From contig OZ242174.1 in NCBI GenBank assembly GCA_965205685.1, forward strand, positions 682,001 to 746,000: 64,000 nt of DNA, written 5' to 3'. This DNA is from WTFY01 sp965205685 (lineage in GTDB: Bacteria > Pseudomonadota > Gammaproteobacteria > UBA4575). The position numbers and the translations under genes were made by a program. The notes under the pieces were generated by a model. That model was not told the origin of the DNA. It saw only the letters and a list, made by a program, of their open reading frames with translations, and made no database searches. Positions within the stretch are counted from its first letter, which is position 1; each line of letters starts with the position of its first letter. Of the stretch, positions 42,651 to 51,417 are shown one piece after another.

Positions 42651-44002
42651 TCCAGACACTGGGCTACATACTGGCCTTCGTGGCGGTGATCGGCATCATC
42701 GTCACGGTGCATGAATTCGGGCACTGCTGGGTGGCCAAGAAGTTGGGCGTGAAGGTATTGCGTTTCTCCGTTGGCCTGGGCAAGCCCGTCTGGACCCGGC
42801 GTTATGCCGAAACCGAATACGTGCTGGCCAGCATCCCGCTGGGCGGATACGTGAAGATGCTCGATGAGCGCGAAGGCAAGGTGGCAGAACACGAGGTCCA
42901 CCGCGCCTTCAACCGCCAGCCTGTCGGGACAAGATTTGCGATTGTGGCCGCAGGCCCGCTGTTCAACTTCATCTTTGCAGTGTTCGCCTACTGGGTGACC
43001 TTCATCGTGGGGGTTGAGGGGGCCAGGCCAACGGTCGGCGAGGTCGCGCCGCAGAGCATTGCCTGGCAGGCCGAGATTCAGGCCAGCGACACCTTTGTGT
43101 CGGTCGAGGGTGTGCCCGTGCACACCTGGCAGCAGACTTCGATCCAGCTGATCAACCAGGCGCTTGAACGCGGTCAGGTGCACGTGGGACTGCGAAACGG
43201 GGATTCCGGCTTGAGGGGTGCGACACTGGATCTGAGCGATACGCGCCGGCTGTTGTCCGAGGGGAACCTGCTCGAAAAGCTGGGCATTACCCCCTGGCGG
43301 TATGCGCCCGAACCGGTGTTCGGCAAACTGACGTCCGGGGTCGCCAGGGAGGCCGGCATCCGGCCAGGCGATCGCGTGATCCACATGGACGGCGTGCCTG
43401 CACAGAGCTGGACCCAGCTGGTCCAGTACATCCAGGAAAGGCCCGGGGTGCCGGTGCGCCTGCTCATCGAGCGCGACCACCGTCAGCTGGAGTTCGAGCT
43501 GACCCCGAAAGCGGACCGCCGCGATGGCAAAACCGTCGGGCGTGTGGGCGCGTATCCCCATGTGGATGAGGCGCAACTGAAGCAGCAACGCGTGGTGGTG
43601 CGCTACAATCCCCTGGACGCCATCCCCCGCAGCTTCGTGAAAACCTGGGACGTGTCCGTGCTGACCCTGAAGCTTCTGTGGGAACTGGTGCGAGGCGAGG
43701 CTTCACTGAAGAACATCAGTGGCCCGGTAACCATCGCCGAGTATGCCGGGATTTCGGCAGCGATCGGGTTTTCCGCCTTTGTCAGCGCGCTTGCGATTAT
43801 CAGCATCAGTATCGGTATACTGAACCTGTTGCCGATCCCGCTGCTGGACGGTGGCCACCTGTTCTATTATCTGATCGAGATCATCAAGGGCAGTGCGGTG
43901 TCCGAACAGGTACAGGTTATGGGGCAGCGCTTGGGTATAATGATGCTCGCCGGGTTGATGGGACTGGCTTTTTACAACGACATATACCGACTCCTTCAGT
44001 AA
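42647..44002 (+). CDS. rseP: Regulator of sigma-E protease, site-2 type
   Basis: An inner-membrane zinc metalloprotease that cuts the anti-sigma factor RseA in the envelope stress response and clears signal peptides. The 451 residues begin with a membrane helix holding the active site HEFGH (22-26). Two PDZ domains follow in the middle (for example VAREAGIRPGDRVIHMDG), and near the C-terminus is NLLPIPLLDGGHLFYYLIE with the LDG motif that supplies the third zinc ligand. It lies right before bamA, the usual place. Confidence 0.96.
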   Translation: MIQTLGYILAFVAVIGIIVTVHEFGHCWVAKKLGVKVLRFSVGLGKPVWTRRYAETEYVLASIPLGGYVKMLDEREGKVAEHEVHRAFNRQPVGTRFAIVAAGPLFNFIFAVFAYWVTFIVGVEGARPTVGEVAPQSIAWQAEIQASDTFVSVEGVPVHTWQQTSIQLINQALERGQVHVGLRNGDSGLRGATLDLSDTRRLLSEGNLLEKLGITPWRYAPEPVFGKLTSGVAREAGIRPGDRVIHMDGVPAQSWTQLVQYIQERPGVPVRLLIERDHRQLEFELTPKADRRDGKTVGRVGAYPHVDEAQLKQQRVVVRYNPLDAIPRSFVKTWDVSVLTLKLLWELVRGEASLKNISGPVTIAEYAGISAAIGFSAFVSALAIISISIGILNLLPIPLLDGGHLFYYLIEIIKGSAVSEQVQVMGQRLGIMMLAGLMGLAFYNDIYRLLQ

Positions 44003-44029
44003 ATAAAATCATAAAAACCAGAAAAACTA

Positions 44030-46318
44030 ATGCGCTTCTTTAGAAGATTAGCCCTGATTTGCCTGTTCGCAATGCTGACCCTGCAGGTGCAGGGCGACAG
44101 TTTCCGCGTACAGGATATCCAGATCCAGGGTCTGGAGCGTATCGAGGCCGGCACGGTGTTCACCTACCTGCCCGTCAAGGTCGGTGACCTGGTCAGTGAG
44201 AACCAGACGGCGCAGATTGTCCGCGAGCTGTACAAGACCGGCCTGTTCAGGAACATCGAGCTGCACCGTGAAGAAGACGTGCTGGTGGTGGTCGTGCAGG
44301 AGCGACCCGGCATTGCCAGCATTACCTTCGATGGCAACAAGATCCTCGACGACGAGCAGTTGACCGAGGTCCTGGACGACATCGGCATCGCCAGCGGCCG
44401 GGTGTTCAACCGTACCGTGCTTGACCGCCTGGAAGGCGAGCTGCTCCAGCAGTACTACGCGTTCGGCAAGTACAACGTCGAGATCGACACCACGATCGAT
44501 GAGTTGCCGCGCAACCGGGTGGCGGTCAGCATACTTATCGAAGAAGGCGATGTGGCCAAGATCAAGCAGGTCAAGATCGTCGGCAACGAAAGCTTCGACA
44601 CCGAAACGCTGACGGAGAATTTCGAGTCCGGGCTGGCCCCCTGGTACAAGCTGTTCAGCACGCGTGACCGCTATGCCAAGCCCAAGCTCCAGGGCGACCT
44701 CGAGACCCTGCGCTCGCACTATCTGAACTACGGCTACCTGAAATTTGACATCAAGTCCACGCAAGTCTCGCTGAGCCCGGACAAGGAAGAGATTTTCATC
44801 ACCATCAATATCGATGAAGGTGACCAGTACACGCTGGAGGACGTCAAGCTTGCAGGGAACCTGGTGTTGCCGGAAGAGCACATCCGGGCCTTGCTGTTTT
44901 TCTCACCGGGGGAGACCTTCTCGCGTGCCAGGGTGATCGCGTCCACGGAGGCGATTCTCAACCGGCTCGGAGATGAAGGATACGCCTTCCCCAACGTCAA
45001 CCCCGTCCCCGAGCTGGACGAGGAAAACAAGACCGTCAAGGTCACGGTCTTTATCGATCCGGGCAAGCGCACCTATGTACGCAGAATCAACTTCCGCGGT
45101 CACAAGATCACCCGCGACGAGGTCTACCGCAGGGAGTTGAGACAGATGGAAGGGGCCTGGTTCTCGCAAACCAGCATCGAGAATTCAAGGCGCAGGATCC
45201 TGCGGCTGTCGCACGTGGAAGAGGTGGAAGTGGAAACCCAGCGTGTGCCGGGGGTGGAGGACCTGGTCGACCTGGAGTTCGAGATCAAGGAAAGGCTGGC
45301 CGGAAGCTTCAACATCGGTGCCGGCTACTCCGACAGCCAGGGCGCCGTGTTCTCGACCAGTGTCAGCCAGGAAAACTTTCTGGGTACGGGCAAGACGGTT
45401 TCATTCTCGATCAATACCAGCAAGGTCAATACGATCTATGCCCTGAACTACGTGAATCCCTACTACACCATCGACGGCGTGAGCCGGGGGTTCGGTTTCA
45501 ACTACGTGCAATCGGATGCGGAGGAAGCGGACATTTCAGACTTCAGTACCGACCAGTTCAGCCTCAGCACGAGCTACGGCATCCCGCTGACCGAAGTGGA
45601 CCGCATCAGCGCCTTCGCACAGGCCAGCACCACCTCGGTGACCACCGGTGTCTACACCGCGCAGGAAATCCATGATTTCATCGAGGACAATGGCGACGAC
45701 TACACCAACCTCACCCTGTCTACCAGTTTTGTGCACGACACGCGTGATCGCAGCCTGTTCCCGAGGACCGGAAACCGCCAGCAGGCGGGTGTGGAGGTTA
45801 CGGTTCCAGGCAGCGACCTGGAGTTTTACAAGGTCAGTTACAGCAATGCCTTCTATTTCCCCCTGAACCAGACCTTCGTTTTGTCGCTGGGCAGCGAAAT
45901 CGGATACGGGGACAGCTTTGGCAGTACGAATGAGCTGCCGTTTTTCGAGAAGTTCTACGCGGGCGGGATACGCACGGTGCGGGGTTATGAAAGCAACAGC
46001 CTGGGACCCAGGGACTCGCGGGACCAGCCGTATGGCGGTAATTTCCTCACCACCCTGAGAGGACAAGTGCTGTTCCCGCCGCCGGACCTTCCCCTGTTTT
46101 CCCCCAGCAGCATGCGCCTGGCCCTGTTTGTCGATGCCGGTAATGTCTTTGAGGACGTGGATGATTTTGAAACCGGTGATCTGCGTGCTTCCTTCGGGAT
46201 CGGGATGAACCTGATCACGGGGTTCGGGGGAATCACTGCGGTACTGGCCTCACCTTTTAACAGTCAGTCAGGAGACGATACCGAGTCCTTCCAGTTCAAC
46301 CTGGGGACACGTTTTTAG
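44030..46318 (+). CDS. bamA: Outer-membrane protein assembly factor BamA
   Basis: The central Omp85 protein that inserts beta-barrels into the outer membrane. The 762 residues start with the signal peptide MRFFRRLALICLFAMLTLQVQG, then five POTRA domains (to about residue 415; FRVQDIQIQGLERI opens the first), then the 16-strand barrel with the lid-lock motif GGIRTVRGY and the C-terminal Phe in FQFNLGTRF. Its neighbours rseP and skp belong to the same assembly process, and skp follows after 22 bases. Confidence 0.97.
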   Translation: MRFFRRLALICLFAMLTLQVQGDSFRVQDIQIQGLERIEAGTVFTYLPVKVGDLVSENQTAQIVRELYKTGLFRNIELHREEDVLVVVVQERPGIASITFDGNKILDDEQLTEVLDDIGIASGRVFNRTVLDRLEGELLQQYYAFGKYNVEIDTTIDELPRNRVAVSILIEEGDVAKIKQVKIVGNESFDTETLTENFESGLAPWYKLFSTRDRYAKPKLQGDLETLRSHYLNYGYLKFDIKSTQVSLSPDKEEIFITINIDEGDQYTLEDVKLAGNLVLPEEHIRALLFFSPGETFSRARVIASTEAILNRLGDEGYAFPNVNPVPELDEENKTVKVTVFIDPGKRTYVRRINFRGHKITRDEVYRRELRQMEGAWFSQTSIENSRRRILRLSHVEEVEVETQRVPGVEDLVDLEFEIKERLAGSFNIGAGYSDSQGAVFSTSVSQENFLGTGKTVSFSINTSKVNTIYALNYVNPYYTIDGVSRGFGFNYVQSDAEEADISDFSTDQFSLSTSYGIPLTEVDRISAFAQASTTSVTTGVYTAQEIHDFIEDNGDDYTNLTLSTSFVHDTRDRSLFPRTGNRQQAGVEVTVPGSDLEFYKVSYSNAFYFPLNQTFVLSLGSEIGYGDSFGSTNELPFFEKFYAGGIRTVRGYESNSLGPRDSRDQPYGGNFLTTLRGQVLFPPPDLPLFSPSSMRLALFVDAGNVFEDVDDFETGDLRASFGIGMNLITGFGGITAVLASPFNSQSGDDTESFQFNLGTRF

Positions 46319-46340
46319 CATTTTGGAGAGATTGGAAACC

Positions 46341-46847
46341 ATGGAATCAAAACTACTCAGGAATATCATCTGTATCGGCGCCTTGCTGCTGCCGATGGCC
46401 GCCTTCGCCGAGGTCAAGATCGGCTATCTCAACCTCAGCGAAATCATGGAGAAGTCTCCGCAGGCGGAGGCCGCAAGCAAGACGCTGGAGAAGGAATTTT
46501 CCTACCGCTACGAAAAACTCACGGCGGCCAGGGACGAGATCGTGAAGTTTGAGGAGACGTTGAAAAAGGATGGCGCCGTGATGACGGACACCCGGCGTGC
46601 GGAACTGGAGAAGGAAATTCGCAGCAAGACAAGGGAATACGTCCGCCAGCAGGAAGAGCTCAAGGAAGATTTCAACATCCGTCGCAGCCAGGAAATGGGC
46701 AGCCTGCAAAAGAACATTAACGAGGTGGTCACCAGTCTTGCTGCAAGTGAAAAGTACGACCTGGTGGTCACGCAACCCGTGCTTTTTGCAAGCGAGCGCA
46801 TCGACATCACCCCGCGCGTACTGGAGGAGCTGCAGAAACTCCAGTAG
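46341..46847 (+). CDS. skp: Periplasmic chaperone Skp (OmpH)
   Basis: Skp holds unfolded outer-membrane proteins on the way to BamA. The 168 residues have the signal peptide MESKLLRNIICIGALLLPMAAFA, then VKIGYLNLSEIMEKSPQAEAA and a long charged coiled coil (about residues 50-130) that forms the tentacles, ending with RIDITPRVLEEL. The start at 46341 is chosen because it opens the signal peptide; the frame extends six codons upstream. Confidence 0.92.
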   Translation: MESKLLRNIICIGALLLPMAAFAEVKIGYLNLSEIMEKSPQAEAASKTLEKEFSYRYEKLTAARDEIVKFEETLKKDGAVMTDTRRAELEKEIRSKTREYVRQQEELKEDFNIRRSQEMGSLQKNINEVVTSLAASEKYDLVVTQPVLFASERIDITPRVLEELQKLQ

Positions 46848-46859
46848 TACCTTCCCGCA

Positions 46860-47885
46860 GTGTCGTTCACCCTTGCAAAATTATCCGAGTTGACCGCCAC
46901 CACCGCAGTCGGTGATGCGGACTGTGAAATTGACCGCGTGGAAAGCCTTCGGCAGGCCACGGGCGGTGCCATTACCTTTTTTGCCAACCCGAAACTGAAA
47001 CAGGACCTGAAGGACACCCAAGCTTCTGCCGTGATCCTGAAAGAGGAGCACCTGGAAAGCTGTCCGAGCAATGCGCTGCTGACGGACAACCCCTACCTGG
47101 TGTTTGCCCGGGTGGCCGGTTTGCTGAATCCTCCGCCTGCGCATGCGCCCGGCATCCACCCCACGGCCGTGGTTTCAAAAAGTGCGACGGTAGGTGAGGG
47201 CTGCAGTATCGGCCCCGGCACCGTCATTGATGATGATTGTGTGATCGGGAATAATACCCACATCGGCCCGAACTGCTGTTTGCACGCAGCCTGTGTCATC
47301 GGCGAGCACTGCCGCCTCGTCAGCCACGTCACGCTGTGCGAGAGAACGGCGTTGGGCCAGCGCGTGATCATTCATCCGGGGGTCGTAGTAGGCAGCGACG
47401 GCTTCGGACTTGCCAGCGAAGGTGACAAGTGGTTCAAGATTCCTCAACTGGGCCGGGTGCGGATCGGGGATGATGTGGAGATCGGTGCCAACACCACCAT
47501 TGACTGCGGCGCCCTCGAGGACACCGTCCTGGAGGAAGGCGTCAAGCTTGACAACCAGATCCAGGTGGCACACAACGTCAGGATCGGAGCCCATACCGTC
47601 ATCGCCGGATGTACGGGCATATCGGGCAGCACGACGATCGGCAAGTTTTGCAAAATCGGGGGTGCTACCGCGATCGGTGGCCACCTGCGCATTGCCGATC
47701 ACGTCACGCTGGGCGGCATGACCCGGGTGGGGAAGTCCATCGAGAAGGCCGGCACCTATGTGTCCGGGACCCCGATGCAGCCCTACCGGGACTGGCTGCG
47801 CAGCTCGGCGCTGTACAAGAAACTCGGGCAGCTGGCGGAGCGGATCAAAAAGCTGGAGGAACAGAAGGGGTCGGGTGAGTCATGA
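46860..47885 (+). CDS. lpxD: UDP-3-O-acylglucosamine N-acyltransferase
   Basis: LpxD adds the second (amide-linked) acyl chain in lipid A synthesis. The 341 residues have the N-terminal uridine-binding domain (SFTLAKLSELTATTAVGDAD to AVILKEEHL), then the left-handed beta helix of hexapeptide repeats (VSKSATVGEGCSIGPGTVID onward) with the catalytic His region DNQIQVAHNVRIGAHTVIA. The start is GTG at 46860, 12 bases after skp. It overlaps fabZ by 4 bases (ATGA). Confidence 0.95.
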   Translation: MSFTLAKLSELTATTAVGDADCEIDRVESLRQATGGAITFFANPKLKQDLKDTQASAVILKEEHLESCPSNALLTDNPYLVFARVAGLLNPPPAHAPGIHPTAVVSKSATVGEGCSIGPGTVIDDDCVIGNNTHIGPNCCLHAACVIGEHCRLVSHVTLCERTALGQRVIIHPGVVVGSDGFGLASEGDKWFKIPQLGRVRIGDDVEIGANTTIDCGALEDTVLEEGVKLDNQIQVAHNVRIGAHTVIAGCTGISGSTTIGKFCKIGGATAIGGHLRIADHVTLGGMTRVGKSIEKAGTYVSGTPMQPYRDWLRSSALYKKLGQLAERIKKLEEQKGSGES

Positions 47886-48334
47886 TTGAGATGAGCGTCC
47901 ACGACATAATGAAGTACCTGCCTCACCGGTACCCGTTCTTGCTGGTGGACCGGGTGCTCGAGTGCAAGATGGGGGAGTCCATCCTGGCACTGAAAAATGT
48001 CAGCTACAACGAGCCTTTTTTCCAGGGGCATTTCCCGGAGGCCCCGGTGATGCCTGGCGTGCTGATTCTCGAGGCGCTTGCGCAGACGTCGGGTTTGCTT
48101 GCACTCAGCAACCCCGAGTGGCGGCCCGACGATGACAGCCTCTACCTGTTCGTGGGAATCAACAAGGCGCGCTTCAAGCGGCAGGTGGGTCCCGGCGACC
48201 AGCTTCTCCTGGACGTGCGCCTGATCCGGCACAAGCGCGACTACGGGGTGTTCGACGTCAAGGCGACCGTGGGCGATGCAGTGGTCACCACCGCGGAGAT
48301 CATGTGCGTGTTCAAGAGAGTGGATACCCAGTGA
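47882..48334 (+). CDS. fabZ: 3-hydroxyacyl-[acyl-carrier-protein] dehydratase FabZ
   Basis: FabZ dehydrates 3-hydroxyacyl-ACP in fatty acid elongation and competes with LpxA for 3-hydroxyacyl chains. The 150 residues form one hot-dog fold with YLPHRYPFLLVDRVLE, the catalytic His50 in FFQGHFPEAPVMPGV and Glu64 in ILEALAQTSG. The position between lpxD and lpxA is conserved. Confidence 0.97.
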   Translation: MIEMSVHDIMKYLPHRYPFLLVDRVLECKMGESILALKNVSYNEPFFQGHFPEAPVMPGVLILEALAQTSGLLALSNPEWRPDDDSLYLFVGINKARFKRQVGPGDQLLLDVRLIRHKRDYGVFDVKATVGDAVVTTAEIMCVFKRVDTQ

Positions 48335-48357
48335 ACTAGACCATGGTATCGGCGCGC

Positions 48358-49143
48358 ATGAGTGAGAGAAACCAGGTGCACGTCACCGCCGTCGTGGATC
48401 CTGAAGCCCGCCTGGATACCAACGTTACCATCGGCCCGTATTCTGTCATCGGCCCGAAGGTGCGAATCGGCCGGGATACCTGGATCGGGCCACACGTCGT
48501 GATCACGGGTTCCACGACCATCGGCCCCGGCAACCGCATCTTCCAGTTCTCATCCATCGGGGAAATCCCGCAAGACAAGAAGTACAGGGGTGAGCCGAGC
48601 GAACTGATCATTGGCCGTGACAATACGATACGGGAAAACGTCACCATCAATTCAGGCACTGAGCTCGGCCAGGGCTACACGAAAATAGGTGACCGCAACT
48701 GGATCATGGCCTATGTCCACATTGCCCACGACTGCACGGTAGGCGACGACACCGTGTTTGCCAACGGTGCCACGCTGGCGGGCCATGTCGAGGTCGGGGA
48801 GTTTGCCACCCTCGGAGGCTTCACGCTGGTGCACCAGTTCTGCCGCATCGGCGCGCACTCGTTCTGTGCCATGGGCACCGCCCTGAACAAGGACCTGCCA
48901 CCCTATGTGATGGCCTCTGGGAAATTCGCAACCACCCACGGGCTCAACAAGGTGGGCCTGCAGCGTCGCGGGTTCTCGGAAGAATGCATCAAGGCCCTGC
49001 ACCAGTCCTACCGGCTGCTGTTTCGAAACAAGGGTTCCCGAAGTGAAAACATCTCCCGGGCGGAAGCGATTGCACAGGAGCATCCCGAAGTCAGAAACTT
49101 CCTGGACTTCATCACCACGAGCAAGCGCGGCATCGTGCCGTAG
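48358..49143 (+). CDS. lpxA: UDP-N-acetylglucosamine acyltransferase
   Basis: LpxA catalyses the first acylation of lipid A synthesis. The 261 residues form a hexapeptide-repeat beta helix (NVTIGPYSVIGPKVRIGRD onward) with the catalytic His in MAYVHIAHDCTVGDD and a helical C-terminal domain. The start at 48358 gives the usual family length; an in-frame ATG at 48343 is also possible, and neither has a clear ribosome-binding site. Because GnnA/GnnB-like genes stand nearby, the natural acceptor may be the 3-amino sugar UDP-GlcNAc3N rather than UDP-GlcNAc (inference). It is convergent to lpxB, 9 bases away. Confidence 0.95.
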   Translation: MSERNQVHVTAVVDPEARLDTNVTIGPYSVIGPKVRIGRDTWIGPHVVITGSTTIGPGNRIFQFSSIGEIPQDKKYRGEPSELIIGRDNTIRENVTINSGTELGQGYTKIGDRNWIMAYVHIAHDCTVGDDTVFANGATLAGHVEVGEFATLGGFTLVHQFCRIGAHSFCAMGTALNKDLPPYVMASGKFATTHGLNKVGLQRRGFSEECIKALHQSYRLLFRNKGSRSENISRAEAIAQEHPEVRNFLDFITTSKRGIVP

Positions 49144-49152
49144 ACCCCGGTC

Positions 49153-50301
49153 CTAACCGGAGTTCATCAGACGCACCGCAAGCCTTGCGGCTTCGGCGGA
49201 GCCGTTTTTCTCCCCCAGGGCATCGCGGATGTCGCCCATCTCTTTTTTCATCCGGGCCGTGTAGTCCGAATCCGAAAGCAGTCTCTGCAGTTCCCCTGCC
49301 ACGTTGTCCGCGGTGGCTTCATGCTGGATGAATTCGCGGCTGATCAGTTTGCCGGCGATGACGTTGGCGATCCCGGCATAAGTGAAATTTACCAGTCGGC
49401 TGAGAATCCGGAAGGTGAGCGGTGAGACCTTGTAGATGATCAGCATGGGGGTCTGCATGAGCGTGATCTGCAGGGTCACGGTACCCGAGGTGGCCGCAAT
49501 GGCATCACAGGCGTGGATCACGTCGTAGATGCCGGCGGTGCTCGTGGTGATTTCCGTGTCGCGGATAAAGCGCTGTACGAGGTCTGCCGGCAGGGTCGAG
49601 GCCACCGGGACGATGAACTGGACATCGGAGCGCTGGCGTTCGAGTGCACCTGCCGCCTGAACCAGAGTCGGAAGATTGTGTTCCACCTCGCTTGTTCGGC
49701 TTCCCGGGAACAGGCCGACCAGTTTTTTGTCCGCAGACAACCGATGCGTCTTCAGGAAGGTATCCCGGTCCATGCTGGAGTGTGCATCTTCCACCAGTGG
49801 GTGTCCCACGTACTCCACGGGCACCCCTGCATCCCGGTAGAACTTCTCTTCGAACGGGAACACGGTCGCCATGTGGTCCACACATTTCCGGATCACCCGG
49901 ATCCGCGAAGACCGCCAGGCCCAGATTTGCGGGCTGACGTAATACATGACCCGGATGCCGCAGCGTGCGGCATGCTTCGCCAGCGGCAAATTGAAGTCCG
50001 GCGAGTCGATCAGCACCAGTACATCGGGGTGGATCCGTTTCAACTCCCGTTTCATGGTTTTCAGGATGTTGCGAAGACGGGGGTAGTGCTTGATCACCTC
50101 GACAAGCCCGATGACGGACAGCTCCGAGACGTCGGCCAGCAGATGCACGCCTGCCTTGCGCATGTGTTCACCGCCGAGCCCGTAGCAGGTGATGTCCGGC
50201 AGGATGTTCTCCAGCTCTCGGGCGAGCCTCGCACCGTACAGGTCCCCGGAGGCTTCCCCGGCCACGATCATGGCGCAGGGGCTCACACCTTCAGCCGCCA
50301 T
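49153..50301 (-). CDS. lpxB: Lipid-A-disaccharide synthase
   Basis: LpxB joins UDP-2,3-diacyl sugar and lipid X to the beta-1,6 disaccharide at the inner membrane. The 382 residues show the family blocks MIVAGEASGDLYGARL, YGLGGEHMRKAG, SPDFNLPLAKHA, YYVSPQIWAWRSSRI, VGHPLVED and LFPGSRTSEV. Unlike in most Gammaproteobacteria it is on the minus strand, convergent to lpxA, and appears as the third gene of a gnnA-gnnB-lpxB operon: its start overlaps the end of the gnnB-like gene by 11 bases. Confidence 0.96.
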   Translation of the reverse strand: MAAEGVSPCAMIVAGEASGDLYGARLARELENILPDITCYGLGGEHMRKAGVHLLADVSELSVIGLVEVIKHYPRLRNILKTMKRELKRIHPDVLVLIDSPDFNLPLAKHAARCGIRVMYYVSPQIWAWRSSRIRVIRKCVDHMATVFPFEEKFYRDAGVPVEYVGHPLVEDAHSSMDRDTFLKTHRLSADKKLVGLFPGSRTSEVEHNLPTLVQAAGALERQRSDVQFIVPVASTLPADLVQRFIRDTEITTSTAGIYDVIHACDAIAATSGTVTLQITLMQTPMLIIYKVSPLTFRILSRLVNFTYAGIANVIAGKLISREFIQHEATADNVAGELQRLLSDSDYTARMKKEMGDIRDALGEKNGSAEAARLAVRLMNSG

Positions 50302-51388
50302 GGGCCTTGTGGATCGTGCTCACGACGGTTTCGATTTGGGCTTTGGAGATTTCCGGGAACATCGGCAGTGAGAGACACTGCCGGCACACTGCATCCGTGT
50401 GGGGCAACTCCAGGGATCTTGAGATCCCGGAAAAGGCCTGCTGGCTTGCCAGCGATTGCGGGTAATAGACCGCGTGCCCGATCTGTGCCTGTTGCAGGTG
50501 CTCGATGATGGCATCTCGCTTCGGGCTCAGGATCGTGTACTGGTGGAAGACGTGCGACAGGTCATTGGCCGCTTGCGGTGTTTGCACGGGCAGGGCACCG
50601 AGCATGCGGGTATAGCGCCCGGCCGCATCGATGCGCAGGCGGTTGAATGCATCGAGGTGTCGCAGCTTGACCCTCAGTACGGCCGCCTGGAGTTCATCGA
50701 GACGGCTGTTCCAGCCCAGCACCTGGTGGCTGTTGCGGGTGGCACTGCCGTGGTTTTTCAACAGGGAGAAGCGCTCGGCCAGTTCCTCGGAGTCCGTGGT
50801 GAGCAGGCCGCCATCGCCGTAGCCGCCGAGATTCTTGCTGGGGAAGAAACTGAAACACCCGGCATGGCCGAGGCTGCCGGTCGGCTTCCCGCTGGACCGT
50901 GCTCCGAAGGACTGCGCGCAATCCTCGATGACCAGCAGCTCATGGCGGGCTGCCAGCCGGCAGATGGCATCCATGTCCGCGACCTGTCCGAACAGGTGGA
51001 CCGGCAGGATGGCACGGGTTCGCTCCGTGATGGCCGGCTCGATCGATTGGGCCGTGATGTTGAACGTGACAGGGTCGATGTCGACGAACACGGCCGTGGC
51101 CCCGACATGGCCGATGGCCTCGGCTGCGGCCGCAAAGCTGAAGGGGGTCGTAATGACCTCATCGCCTGCTCCGATGTCGCAGGCACGCAGCGCGAGGTGC
51201 AGCGCATCGCTGCCGGAGTTGCATGAGACGGCATGCCTGACTCCCAGATAGTCGGCGGCTTCTGCCTCGAACTCGCGCACGTTGGTACCCTGTATGAATT
51301 GCGTGCTTTCCAGCACCCCGGAGATGGCGGCATCGATTTCCTCGCGCAGCATGGCATGTTGCAGTTTCAGGTCCAGCATCGGGATCAT
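50291..51388 (-). CDS. gnnB: DegT/DnrJ-type sugar aminotransferase, GnnB-like
   Basis: The 365 residues form a PLP sugar aminotransferase: SCNSGSDALHLAL (55-67), VHLFGQVADMDAI, VIEDCAQSFGA (153-163) and the PLP lysine K185 in FFPSKNLGGYGDGGLL. In Acidithiobacillus ferrooxidans GnnB aminates the 3-keto sugar made by GnnA to give UDP-GlcNAc3N, and the genes lie beside lpxA and lpxB; the same neighbours and order appear here. Related pairs (WbpB/WbpE type) serve O-antigen synthesis, but those lie with O-antigen genes. The function is therefore inferred from family plus context. It overlaps lpxB by 11 bases and follows the gnnA-like gene by 29. Confidence 0.8.
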   Translation of the reverse strand: MIPMLDLKLQHAMLREEIDAAISGVLESTQFIQGTNVREFEAEAADYLGVRHAVSCNSGSDALHLALRACDIGAGDEVITTPFSFAAAAEAIGHVGATAVFVDIDPVTFNITAQSIEPAITERTRAILPVHLFGQVADMDAICRLAARHELLVIEDCAQSFGARSSGKPTGSLGHAGCFSFFPSKNLGGYGDGGLLTTDSEELAERFSLLKNHGSATRNSHQVLGWNSRLDELQAAVLRVKLRHLDAFNRLRIDAAGRYTRMLGALPVQTPQAANDLSHVFHQYTILSPKRDAIIEHLQQAQIGHAVYYPQSLASQQAFSGISRSLELPHTDAVCRQCLSLPMFPEISKAQIETVVSTIHKAHGG

Positions 51389-51417
51389 GGCGGCAAACTC
51401 CGGGAGAGAATCAGGGA

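Noticed and set aside
49147..49160. CCGGT-CCTA-ACCGG hairpin between lpxA and lpxB as a shared terminator
   Set aside because: Five base pairs without a T tract on either side; not enough to call a terminator.
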